A stretch of DNA of 64,000 nucleotides from Pseudomonas azotoformans (lineage in GTDB: Bacteria; Pseudomonadota; Gammaproteobacteria; Pseudomonadales; Pseudomonadaceae), in NCBI RefSeq assembly GCF_900103345.1, contig NZ_LT629702.1:1488001-1552000 (forward strand). The letters are read 5' to 3'. The position numbers were made by a program, and so were the translations under genes. Each line of letters starts with the position of its first letter. The stretch's first letter is position 1. The notes beneath the pieces were generated by a model. That model was not told where the DNA came from and did no database searches. It saw nothing but the letters and a program-made list of their open reading frames with translations. Positions 9,341 to 17,573 of the stretch are shown piece after piece.

Positions 9341-10927
9341 ATGACTCGCATACGTAAGTGGCTGCCGAAACTCGCCCTGGTGGCAGTTTCGGTACTCGGC
9401 GCCTCGGCATCCGCCTGGGCGGCCGAAAAGCCGAATATCCTGGTGATCTTCGGCGATGACATCGGGCAAACCAATATCAGCGCCTATTCCATGGGCGTGG
9501 TGGGCTACAAGACCCCGAACATCGACCGGATCGCCAAAGAAGGCATGATGTTCACCGACTACTACGCGGAGAACAGCTGCACCGCCGGGCGCTCGTCCTT
9601 CATCACCGGCCAGACGCCGTTGCGCACGGGCCTGTCGAAGGTGGGCATCCCGGGTGCGCCGGTGGGGTTGCAAAAACGCGATATCACCATTGCCCAGGCG
9701 CTCAAGTCACTGGGTTACTCCACCGGGCAATTCGGCAAGAACCACCTAGGTGATCGGGATGAATACCTGCCGACCAACCACGGGTTCGACGAATTCTTCG
9801 GCAACCTGTACCACCTCAACGCCGAAGAGGAGCCTGAACGCCCCTATTGGCCCAAGGACGACGCGGACTTCGTCAAGGCCAACACCCCGCGTGGGGTGAT
9901 CCACAGCTTTGCCGACGGCAAGATCGAAGACACCGGCGCCTTGACCACCAAGCGCATGGAAACCATCGACGACGAAACCACGGCGGCGGCCCAGGCCTTC
10001 ATCAAGAAGCAAGCCGAAGCCAACAAGCCGTTCTTCGTGTGGATGAACACCACGCGCATGCACCTGTTCACCCACGTGCGTGACTCGATGAAGGGCCAGA
10101 GCGGCATGCCCGGCAACGAGTATGCCGACGGCATGCTGGAACACGACGGCGATGTGGGCAAGCTGTTGCAAACCCTTGACGACCTGAAGATCGCCGACAA
10201 CACCATCGTGGTCTACACCACCGATAACGGGCCGAACCAGTTCTCCTGGCCGGACGCGGCGACCACGCCGTTCCGCAACGAGAAGGACTCCAACTGGGAA
10301 GGTGCCTATCGGGTGCCGGCGATCATTCGCTGGCCGGGCAAGATCAAGCAGGGCGAGGTGTCCAACGAAATGGTCTCGGGCATGGACTGGTTCCCGACCT
10401 TGCTGGCCGCCGCGGGTGATGCACAGGTGAAGGACAAGTTGCTCAAGGGCTGGGCGCCCACTGCCGGCGGCACCCATTTCAAGGTGCATCTGGACGGTTA
10501 CAACCAACTGCCCTACCTGACCGGCCAACAACCCAAAGGCGCACGCAACGAGTTCTACTACTTCAATGACGACGGCATGCTGGTCTCGATGCGTTTCGAC
10601 AACTGGAAAGTGGTGTTCGCCGAGCAGCGCCAGCCAGGGGGGTTCCGGGTCTGGAGCGAACCGTTCGTGCAACTGCGGGTGCCGAAGATCTTCAACCTGA
10701 GGATGGATCCGTATGAGCGCGCGGATGTCGTGAGCGACCAGTATTACGACTGGACCACCAAAAACGTCTATCTGGCGGCTGTGGCGGTGACCAAGGCGGC
10801 GAAGTTCCTCGAAACCTTTGTCGAGTACCCACCCAGCCAGAAACCGGCGAGCTTCGGCATCGACCAGATTCGCGAGGCGGTGGACAAGAAGATCGAAGCG
10901 AAGATGAAGGCCGCACCTGCGTCATAA
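9341..10927 (+). CDS. Exported sulfatase (arylsulfatase family, formylglycine type)
   Basis: ATG 9341 follows AAAGGAG with 8-base spacing and opens a signal peptide (ALVAVSVLGASASAWA, cleavage near residue 28). The 528-residue enzyme shows the sulfatase metal site (FGDD, Asp39/Asp40) and the formylglycine signature C-T-A-G-R at Cys80, matching C-x-(P/A)-x-R. A second metal motif follows (TTDNGPN). It should hydrolyse a sulfate ester in the periplasm once Cys80 is oxidised by a maturase; no FGE or anSME gene is in the window. Substrate cannot be read from sequence. It lies 77 bp behind the HAD gene on the same strand. Confidence 0.92.
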   Translation: MTRIRKWLPKLALVAVSVLGASASAWAAEKPNILVIFGDDIGQTNISAYSMGVVGYKTPNIDRIAKEGMMFTDYYAENSCTAGRSSFITGQTPLRTGLSKVGIPGAPVGLQKRDITIAQALKSLGYSTGQFGKNHLGDRDEYLPTNHGFDEFFGNLYHLNAEEEPERPYWPKDDADFVKANTPRGVIHSFADGKIEDTGALTTKRMETIDDETTAAAQAFIKKQAEANKPFFVWMNTTRMHLFTHVRDSMKGQSGMPGNEYADGMLEHDGDVGKLLQTLDDLKIADNTIVVYTTDNGPNQFSWPDAATTPFRNEKDSNWEGAYRVPAIIRWPGKIKQGEVSNEMVSGMDWFPTLLAAAGDAQVKDKLLKGWAPTAGGTHFKVHLDGYNQLPYLTGQQPKGARNEFYYFNDDGMLVSMRFDNWKVVFAEQRQPGGFRVWSEPFVQLRVPKIFNLRMDPYERADVVSDQYYDWTTKNVYLAAVAVTKAAKFLETFVEYPPSQKPASFGIDQIREAVDKKIEAKMKAAPAS

Positions 10928-10960
10928 CGGCCACAACACAGCCCCCTGTGACAGGGTTTG

Positions 10961-11050
10961 TGTGGGAGCGGGCTTGCTCGCGAATACGGAGTGCCAGTCA
11001 ACAGATTCATTGACTGATCCACCGCATTCGCGAGCAAGCCCGCTCCCACA
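10961..11050. repeat. REP pair (REPIN), perfect 25-bp inverted repeat
   Basis: Bases 10961-10985 (TGTGGGAGCGGGCTTGCTCG and 5 more) are an exact inverted copy of 11026-11050, with about 40 bases between. The GAGCGGGCTTGCTCGCGA core is the palindromic REP type dispersed in intergenic DNA of fluorescent pseudomonads. It lies between the sulfatase and the spermidine-synthase-like gene and may end or stabilise transcripts. Confidence 0.9.
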
Positions 11051-11099
11051 TAAGCCCGTTCACACATTTGTGACCGAGTACCTGCACAAGGTTATCCCC

Positions 11100-13592
11100 A
11101 TGTCTTCACGTACCACCCACAAAGTCATCGAGCGAAGCACGCCCTCATCCTTGTTGATCCCCGCCCTCCTGCTGTTCATCTCCGGTGGCGCAGCGCTGGT
11201 GTATCAGGTGCTGTGGATCAAGCAACTGTCCCTGGTAGTCGGCGTGGAGGTGTATGCGATCACCACCGGTATCAGCGCATTTTTTGCCGGGCTGGCGTTG
11301 GGCGGCTGGCTGTTCGGACGTTTGGCGGATCGCTTTGCGCGGCCGCTGCTGTTGTATGCAGGACTGGAATTTCTGGTCGCCGTGCTGGGGGTTGGCGCGA
11401 CGCTGGCCCTGGGCGTGGCGGCCGAGCCGTTTGCCTGGCTGGAACAACGCCTCGGCCTCACGGCCTGGACACTGCCGTTTGCCCTGGTGGGCCTGCCGGC
11501 GATGTTGATGGGCGGCACACTGCCGGTGCTGGTGCGCTCGTTGGGCATCGATGCCAAGGGCTTGAGCCGGGCCGGTGGACGGCTGTACGCGGCGAACACG
11601 GCCGGGGCGATTGCCGGGACGCTGCTGACCGCGTTTGTCTTGATTGCGCAACTGGGCGTGCGTGGCAGTGCGTTGGTTGCCGCGATGCTGAACCTGCTGG
11701 CTGCTGTGGGTGCGTTGCTGGCGGTGCGTCATCAAGCGCCCGTAGCGATAGCGCCGACACGCACCGTGCAACCGGCGCGGCTGGCGTTGGTGCTGTACGC
11801 CATCGCCGGTGGCGTGGCGCTGGGCTATGAAGTGGTGTGGTCGCAGTCCATCGTGCAGTTCATGAGCACGCGCACCTATGCGTTTGCCGTGGTACTCGCC
11901 ACCTACCTCACCGGTTTGTTGGTTGGCAGCCAACTGATGTCGCGCCGGGTAGAACGCCTGCGTGATCCCTGGGGCGTGTTCGGCTTGCTGATCGCGGGAG
12001 CGGGCCTGGTCGCGTTGTTGGAGATCGCCCTGCTGGGGCGTTGGCTGGTGTTGCTGCAAACCCAGGCTGAAGCACTGGTGCTGAGCCTGGGCGGCCATGA
12101 GCTGCCGGGGATGAGCGCGCGGTTTGCCGTGGCGGCGCTGTGCATCGTGTTCGTGCCGACGGTGTTGCTGGGCGCGGCGTTTCCCGTGGCGTTGCGCCTG
12201 AGCGTGGGCGATCGGCATGTCGGCCGCGACGTGGGCGCGGTGGTGGCCTTCAATACCTTGGGCGGGATCATCGGGGTGATGCTGTGCGGGTTTGTGCTGA
12301 TTCCCTGGTTGGGGTTGGTGCGGACATTGGGATTGCTTGCTGTGATCGCAGATGGCGTGGGGTATTTAGCCGTGCGCCGTGGGCACGGGGTGAAAAAAGG
12401 TCGGCGGCAGGCGGTAGTCGCCTTGGGCTTGATCTCGCTGGTGATAGCACTGTTGACCCCGGTGGATCGCCTGGCAAAATTGCTGCCCGGTGCGCGTAAC
12501 GCCAGCCTCGCGTTTTATCAGGAAGGCCGTGGTGCGACGGTCGCAGTTGTTACCCAAGGCCAGGGTTCACGGGCCTTTCAACGTTTGTATATCCAGGGCG
12601 TATCCAATACCGGCGACGCCATGCCGTCATTGCGCTATATGCGCATCCAGGCGCTATTGCCGCTGCTGGTTCACAACGCCGAGCCGAAATCCGCCCTGGT
12701 GATCGGCTTTGGCACCGGCATTACGGCCGGTGCGTTATTGCGCTATCCAGGCCTGGAACATCGCGTGGTCGCTGAACTATTGCCATCCGTGGTACAAGCC
12801 GCGCCCCTGTTCAAAGGCAACTTCAACGCCGCCGGCGATCCAGCCATCGACCTGCGCCTGCGCGACGGTCGCCAGGAACTGCTGCGCAACCCGCAAACCT
12901 ATGACCTGATCACCCTGGAACCGCCACCACCCTCCGCCGCCGGTGTAGTGAACCTGTATTCCCAGGATTTCTACCAACTGGCGGCCACACGTCTTGAGAA
13001 ACACGGCCTGCTCGCCCAATGGCTGCCGCTGCCGACCCAGAACATCGACGACTCCCGCGCCCTGGTGCGCAGCTTCCTCAATGTATTCCCCTACGCGTCG
13101 CTGTGGACCAGCGAGTTCCACGAAATGCTGCTGGTGGGCTCCCTTGAGCCGATCACACTGGATGCCGAACGCATTCGCCAGCGCTTTGAACAGCCTGGCG
13201 TGCGCAGCGCCCTGGCAGAGGTGGGGATCGATTCGGCGGCAACCCTGCTGGCGACCTGGGTCACCGATCGCCAGGGCCTTGAGCGTTTTGCCGGGGAGGC
13301 GCTGCCGGTCACCGACGACCAACCGCGTATCGAATACGCGCCGTGGGTACGCAGCAAGGAAATCACCCGGGTCCTGCCAGCCTTGCTCGACCTGCGGGTG
13401 CCTGTGCCGTTGATCAACGCCGATGCGGCCTTTGCCCGTACGCTGGCCGCCGAACAGCAGCGCCTGATGCAGTTCTACCGTGCCAGCCTGCATGCCTATG
13501 ACGGTGACCGCGATGCCTGGGGACGGGATATGCGCGAGGTGTTGCGTGGGGACGGGGCCAACCCGTATTTCCGATGGTTTGGCGGCAACTGA
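11100..13592 (+). CDS. Membrane-anchored fusion: multi-span N-terminus with spermidine-synthase-like C-terminal domain
   Basis: The preferred ATG 11100 gives 830 residues (MSSRTTHKV); upstream in-frame codons run through a REP element. Residues about 20-450 contain many hydrophobic spans, beginning with LLIPALLLFISGGAALVYQV as in fused MFS/spermidine synthase proteins. From about 460 a soluble Rossmann domain follows, with a SAM/dcSAM-type glycine motif (VIGFGTGITAG) and LRDGRQELL. The canonical catalytic aspartate motif is altered (LITLEPPPPSAAG), so true aminopropyl transfer is uncertain. It shares strand with the sulfatase and Bat genes and may end that cluster at a hairpin with the convergent DUF3313 gene. 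Confidence 0.82.
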   Translation: MSSRTTHKVIERSTPSSLLIPALLLFISGGAALVYQVLWIKQLSLVVGVEVYAITTGISAFFAGLALGGWLFGRLADRFARPLLLYAGLEFLVAVLGVGATLALGVAAEPFAWLEQRLGLTAWTLPFALVGLPAMLMGGTLPVLVRSLGIDAKGLSRAGGRLYAANTAGAIAGTLLTAFVLIAQLGVRGSALVAAMLNLLAAVGALLAVRHQAPVAIAPTRTVQPARLALVLYAIAGGVALGYEVVWSQSIVQFMSTRTYAFAVVLATYLTGLLVGSQLMSRRVERLRDPWGVFGLLIAGAGLVALLEIALLGRWLVLLQTQAEALVLSLGGHELPGMSARFAVAALCIVFVPTVLLGAAFPVALRLSVGDRHVGRDVGAVVAFNTLGGIIGVMLCGFVLIPWLGLVRTLGLLAVIADGVGYLAVRRGHGVKKGRRQAVVALGLISLVIALLTPVDRLAKLLPGARNASLAFYQEGRGATVAVVTQGQGSRAFQRLYIQGVSNTGDAMPSLRYMRIQALLPLLVHNAEPKSALVIGFGTGITAGALLRYPGLEHRVVAELLPSVVQAAPLFKGNFNAAGDPAIDLRLRDGRQELLRNPQTYDLITLEPPPPSAAGVVNLYSQDFYQLAATRLEKHGLLAQWLPLPTQNIDDSRALVRSFLNVFPYASLWTSEFHEMLLVGSLEPITLDAERIRQRFEQPGVRSALAEVGIDSAATLLATWVTDRQGLERFAGEALPVTDDQPRIEYAPWVRSKEITRVLPALLDLRVPVPLINADAAFARTLAAEQQRLMQFYRASLHAYDGDRDAWGRDMREVLRGDGANPYFRWFGGN

Positions 13593-13598
13593 GGCGGT

Positions 13599-13621
13599 GG
13601 TGAGGGCATAGCGCCCTCACC
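13599..13621. terminator. Hairpin between convergent genes
   Basis: GGTGAGGGC (13599-13607) pairs exactly with GCCCTCACC (13613-13621) over a 5-base loop. It lies between the stop codons of the spermidine-synthase-like gene and the DUF3313 gene. No clear T-tract follows, so its strength as a terminator is uncertain. Confidence 0.5.
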
Positions 13622-13634
13622 GTCCCGGGCCGTT

Positions 13635-14306
13635 CTAGTGTTTCAGCTTCACATAAGACTGATGCAGGTCCGACGCCCAGCCATCGATCACGCTTTTCAC
13701 GTCGTCGGCCTTCATCACCTGCGACTCGTTGGACAGTGGCTTGCCGGTGCCTTTGCGCACCACTTGGGCGAGTACCTTGCCACTGGCGCCATCGAGGAAC
13801 TGCGCCTCGGTGCCCAGGGTGGTTTCCTGATCACGGTGGCCAGTGCCGGTACTCACTGCCGCGACGACCAACGCTACCGGGATGTACTCGTACGGGGCGA
13901 GGCCTTCGGTCTTGCTGCTCACAGCGGTGATCGCCGCACGTACCACAATCACGCCAGGACCCGGCGCATTCGCCAGGGGCATGGATTTTTCCAGCTCACG
14001 CTTGAGCGCCTGGTTGTAGTAGGTGTTGATGCCATTGAGGGTGCTTTCGGGGATTTTTGCGGTGGCCTGTGGCTTGGGATAGAACTGGGTCGGCTCGACG
14101 AACACCGCGTGGTAGCGGCTCAGATCCAGCTTGGGGTCGACCCAGCGCATCACGTCGGCACCCGAGGGTGACTTGGCTTGCTTGAGCTGACTGTAGTCCG
14201 AGAGAAAGCCGGAGTACTCGTCCGGTTGAGTCACCTTGCTGGCACAGCCGGCCATTGCCACTGAGGCAACGCACAGTGTGCTGATCATTAGCCTTAGCTT
14301 CATCAT
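13635..14306 (-). CDS. DUF3313 domain-containing lipoprotein
   Basis: The 223-residue product has a lipoprotein signal (MMKLRLMISTLCVASVAMAGC) with lipidated Cys21; MKLR at 14303 is an equally possible start and AGGGAG precedes both. The body matches DUF3313 (PDEYSGFLSDYSQLKQ, then DPKLDLSRYHAVFVEPTQFY). DUF3313 proteins are envelope lipoproteins of unknown role. It is convergent with the spermidine-synthase-like gene and divergent from the multiheme cytochrome, so it interrupts the co-directional cluster. The export and family calls are solid; function is unknown. Confidence 0.88.
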   Translation of the reverse strand: MMKLRLMISTLCVASVAMAGCASKVTQPDEYSGFLSDYSQLKQAKSPSGADVMRWVDPKLDLSRYHAVFVEPTQFYPKPQATAKIPESTLNGINTYYNQALKRELEKSMPLANAPGPGVIVVRAAITAVSSKTEGLAPYEYIPVALVVAAVSTGTGHRDQETTLGTEAQFLDGASGKVLAQVVRKGTGKPLSNESQVMKADDVKSVIDGWASDLHQSYVKLKH

Positions 14307-14474
14307 TGAACTCCCTGGCGGTCATCATCGAAACAGTGAGCTGTAGGTATAGCCAATCCTGGGGAATTAGCCTTATTTCCGGCACGGGTTTGACAGACCT
14401 GCCCCCAGCGTCAAAGCTGCACGAAGCTCAAGCACGCCACAGAGCGTCCACGCATCAAGACAACGGAAGTCGGA

Positions 14475-16664
14475 ATGCCCAAGCCCAAAAAAGACCCAGC
14501 CGCCCGCCGTCGTTTGCTTTACCCCGTATTGATTGTGTTGCTGCTGTTGGCCCTGACCGGAATCTGGGTTTTCCTGCAGGCCGGTACGCCTCGCTTGCCG
14601 GCGCCGGTCGTGGCCGCCAAACCTGTGACTAGCGCCCCGGCGAGGATGGTCGATGAGCAACAGTGCCAAGGCTGCCATCAGGCACAGGCCAAGGACTGGC
14701 AAGGCTCCCACCATCAACTGGCGATGCAATTGGCCACGCCGCAGACCGTGCCGGCGGACTTCAACGACGCCACCTTTACCGGCGAAGGCGAAACCACCCG
14801 GTTCTTTCGACGCGGCGACGAATTCTGGGTCAACACCCCTGGCAGCGACGGCCACGCCGCTGACTTCAAGCTGGCCTACACCTTTGGCATCGCACCGTTG
14901 CAGCAATACCTGATCGAGGTCGGCGGCGGTCGCCTGCAAGCCCTCGGCGTGGCCTGGGATACCCAGCAGAACCGCTGGTTTCACCTCTACCCCGGCCAGG
15001 GCGTGACCTTCAAGAACCCGCTGCACTGGAGCAAACCCAGTCAGAATGCCAATTTCATGTGCGTGGAATGCCACACCACCGGTTACACGCGCAATTTCGA
15101 CGCGCAGAACAACACCTTCGACAGCCGCTGGAACAGCCTGGGTGTCGGCTGCCAGGCCTGCCATGGGCCGGCCTCCAACCACCTGCAATGGGCCGCAAAA
15201 AAGGGCGACCTGCTGCACGCCGGTTTCGCCGTGCACCTCAAAGACAAGGACGCCACCGTCGAACTGGAAACCTGCGCCCGCTGCCACGCACGGCGCGCGC
15301 CCTTGGGCGACGGTTTTACCGTGGGCAAGCGCCTGATGGACGACTACCTGCCCAGCGTACTGACCCGCGAACTCTATGCCCTGGACGGCAAGATCAAGGA
15401 TGAAGTGTTCGAACACGGCTCCTTCGCCCAAAGCAAGATGGCCGAGAAAGGCGTGCGGTGCAGCAACTGCCACAACCCCCACAGCAACGCACTCAAGGCG
15501 CCGGGCAACGCGGTGTGCCTGCAATGCCATAACACTGCGGGCAAAACCCCATTTGCCACGGTGGATGGGCGCGGGTTGCAAGCAAAAAACTACGATTCGG
15601 ACGAACACACGGGCAAGCCTGTCGGCCAGCCAGGTTCGTTCTGTGTCGACTGCCACATGCCGGGCAAGGTGTACATGGGCAACGACTTGCGCCATGACCA
15701 CAGTTTCAGCATCCCTGCCGGCGCACGCGACGTGCTGAAGGCAGCGACTTACGCCGAGAGCATGGCGCTGATTCGTGGCGGCCAGCCCGGTGCCGCCCAG
15801 GCGCTGTATGAGCAGTTGGCACGCGGCAATCTGCCGGCGATCCAGCGGGCGACGCTGTTGGTCGAGCTGCCCAACTATCCGAGTGAACAGGCATTGAAGC
15901 TGGCGACCAGGGACCTGGCCAACCCAGCCCCGCAAGTGCGCGAAAGTGCCGTGCGTGCCGTCAGCGCCCTTCTGCCGCCGTCGGAACGCAGTGCACTCTA
16001 TGGTCCCTTGCTGCGAGACCCGGTGCGCGCCGTGCGGATCATTGCCGCACGGGACCTGTTGGGTGTCCCCGGCCAGGGCCCCGCATGGAACAGTGCCATC
16101 GCCGAGTACGAACAGGTGCAGCTCAGCCTGCTGGAGCGTGCCGAAGCCAACCTCAACCTGGCGATGCTCTACCAGGCCAGTGGCCGTGGCGACCAGGTGG
16201 AAGCGCAATTGCGTACGGCCTTGCAGCGCGACCCCGACTTCTTCCCTGCGCTTGTCACGCTGGCACAGTGGCTGGAAGCCAATAGCCGCACACCAGAGGC
16301 GCGCCGTCTGATTGCCGACGAGTTGGCCCGGCGGCCGGATGCAGCGCTGTTGCAACACACCCAGGGCTTGATGCTGATTCGCTCAGGCGATACGGCGCAG
16401 GCCATGCCCTACTTGCGCAACGCCGCACGCCTGGAGCCCGCCAACGGCCAGTTCACCTTTGTGCTGGCGGTGGCGTTGCATGACAGCGGCGATGTCGACG
16501 CCGCCTGTGAGCAGCTGGAAGACCTGCTCAAGCGCCAGCCGTACAACCGCAATGCGCGGCTGTCGTTGATCCAGTACTACCTGGAGAACGGCCGGGAGCC
16601 CAAGGCTCAGGCCGTCATGCAAAGCTGGAGGGCACTCAACCCCGGCGACCCCGCCCTGAAATAA
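14475..16664 (+). CDS. Membrane-anchored heptaheme cytochrome c with HEAT/TPR-like C-terminal half
   Basis: The 729-residue protein starts with a basic tail and one membrane anchor (LIVLLLLALTGIWVFL, residues 19-35). Seven CxxCH heme motifs follow, at residues 64 (CQGCH), 196 (CVECH), 226 (CQACH), 267 (CARCH), 329 (CSNCH), 348 (CLQCH) and 390 (CVDCH). From about residue 420 the sequence is helical, with HEAT-like then TPR units (LNLAMLYQASGRGDQVEAQL, VLAVALHDSGDVDAACEQL). Related TPR-multiheme cytochromes are periplasmic electron carriers or oxidoreductases with unknown partners. A REP element follows. Heme content is read directly; the redox reaction is not known. Confidence 0.9.
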   Translation: MPKPKKDPAARRRLLYPVLIVLLLLALTGIWVFLQAGTPRLPAPVVAAKPVTSAPARMVDEQQCQGCHQAQAKDWQGSHHQLAMQLATPQTVPADFNDATFTGEGETTRFFRRGDEFWVNTPGSDGHAADFKLAYTFGIAPLQQYLIEVGGGRLQALGVAWDTQQNRWFHLYPGQGVTFKNPLHWSKPSQNANFMCVECHTTGYTRNFDAQNNTFDSRWNSLGVGCQACHGPASNHLQWAAKKGDLLHAGFAVHLKDKDATVELETCARCHARRAPLGDGFTVGKRLMDDYLPSVLTRELYALDGKIKDEVFEHGSFAQSKMAEKGVRCSNCHNPHSNALKAPGNAVCLQCHNTAGKTPFATVDGRGLQAKNYDSDEHTGKPVGQPGSFCVDCHMPGKVYMGNDLRHDHSFSIPAGARDVLKAATYAESMALIRGGQPGAAQALYEQLARGNLPAIQRATLLVELPNYPSEQALKLATRDLANPAPQVRESAVRAVSALLPPSERSALYGPLLRDPVRAVRIIAARDLLGVPGQGPAWNSAIAEYEQVQLSLLERAEANLNLAMLYQASGRGDQVEAQLRTALQRDPDFFPALVTLAQWLEANSRTPEARRLIADELARRPDAALLQHTQGLMLIRSGDTAQAMPYLRNAARLEPANGQFTFVLAVALHDSGDVDAACEQLEDLLKRQPYNRNARLSLIQYYLENGREPKAQAVMQSWRALNPGDPALK

Positions 16665-16676
16665 CCCTGGGCTCTT

Positions 16677-16865
16677 GTAGTGAGCGGGCTTGCTGTGGTG
16701 GCCGGGATTGTTGGGGCTTGTTGGGGTTTATTGTGGTGAGCGGGCTTGCCCCGCGTTGGGTGGCGAAGCCGCCCTAAAACCAGGCGCCGCCGTTCTGTCT
16801 GAAGCGACTGGGTGATCTTGCTGGGGCTGCTGCGCAGCCCAACGCGGGGCAAGCCCGCTCACTAC
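16677..16865. repeat. REP element with duplicated left half
   Basis: A perfect 25-bp inverted repeat (16736-16760 against 16838-16862, core GAGCGGGCTTGCCCCGCG) is preceded by a second left half-site at 16677-16692. That half-site is a 16-bp exact inverted copy of 16850-16865. The half-site is followed by CTGTGGTG, exactly as in the element near 32.75 kb. It fills most of the gap downstream of the heptaheme cytochrome gene. Confidence 0.88.
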
Positions 16866-16911
16866 AACAAGACCGTTTGCCACGACAAGCCCGCACATTA
16901 CAACCGACGGT

Positions 16912-17406
16912 TCAGGTGCGTTCGCGGGGGATCAGGCTTTGCAACTGCGAGGCCAGGAAGTTGGCGTCGAAGCCAAAGGTGTCCGGGTCTTTCAGGCCAT
17001 TGGTCTTCTTCCACAACCAGTCGTTCTTATCCGCGGGCAATACCAACGACACACTGCCGTGACGCGCCGCGGTCAGGCCCATGACCGACACGGAGATCAA
17101 GCCGCCCGCACCCATGACATCCGGTACGAACTCCACCGGTTTGCCAGTGATCTGTACGGTCAGTTTCTCGGTCTTGAATGTCGAGGTCTCCACCGGCACG
17201 CTCGGGCCGCTGGCTACGTAAGCTTCGCGGCGGACTTCAAGCAACCCCACCGTCTTCACCGGCTCAAGCCACTGCTCGATCTGCCCGAACAGCTCATCGA
17301 GCTTCTGCGCCCAACGGGCCGACTGCACGTCGAACTGCTGCTTCTTGTGCGCTTCGCTGTCGGCGTAATGACGAAGCATCTCGCCCAGTTGCTGTACATC
17401 ATCCAT
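16912..17406 (-). CDS. Hypothetical protein, 164 residues, cytoplasmic
   Basis: I do not recognise a named family. The product has a helical, charged N-terminal third (MDDVQQLGEMLRHYADSEAH, then AQKLDELFGQIEQWLEPVKT) and a beta-rich C-terminal part (KLTVQITGKPVEFVPDVMGA, VSLVLPADKNDWLWKK). There is no signal peptide or membrane span. Start ATG 17406 lies in a normal-length frame with high-GC third positions, so I take it as real. It is divergent from the orphan cytochrome oxidase gene, separated by about 170 bp. Confidence 0.7.
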   Translation of the reverse strand: MDDVQQLGEMLRHYADSEAHKKQQFDVQSARWAQKLDELFGQIEQWLEPVKTVGLLEVRREAYVASGPSVPVETSTFKTEKLTVQITGKPVEFVPDVMGAGGLISVSVMGLTAARHGSVSLVLPADKNDWLWKKTNGLKDPDTFGFDANFLASQLQSLIPRERT

Positions 17407-17573
17407 TGCGGAGTTCCTTGGGGTGAGCCTGGTTGCGAAGCCTGATCATGGCAGATGCAGCCATTCGACGTACGGCTTAAAACTGATCCGCAACAATGAG
17501 GTTTTTCTGAGCCTGTTTTGTTTTACCCATGCTTCCTACAGTGCCGCCACTTGGAACCGTGGGAGGACTGAGC

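Noticed and set aside
10961..11050. Repeat units that might hint at a CRISPR array
   Set aside because: Each locus has only a pair or triple of inverted REP copies; there are no regularly spaced direct repeats with unique spacers and no cas genes.
14373..16358. Open frame of 661 codons on the minus strand opposite the heptaheme cytochrome
   Set aside because: It is the antisense shadow of a GC-rich gene whose plus-strand product has seven heme motifs; the antisense product is low-complexity and without recognisable domains.
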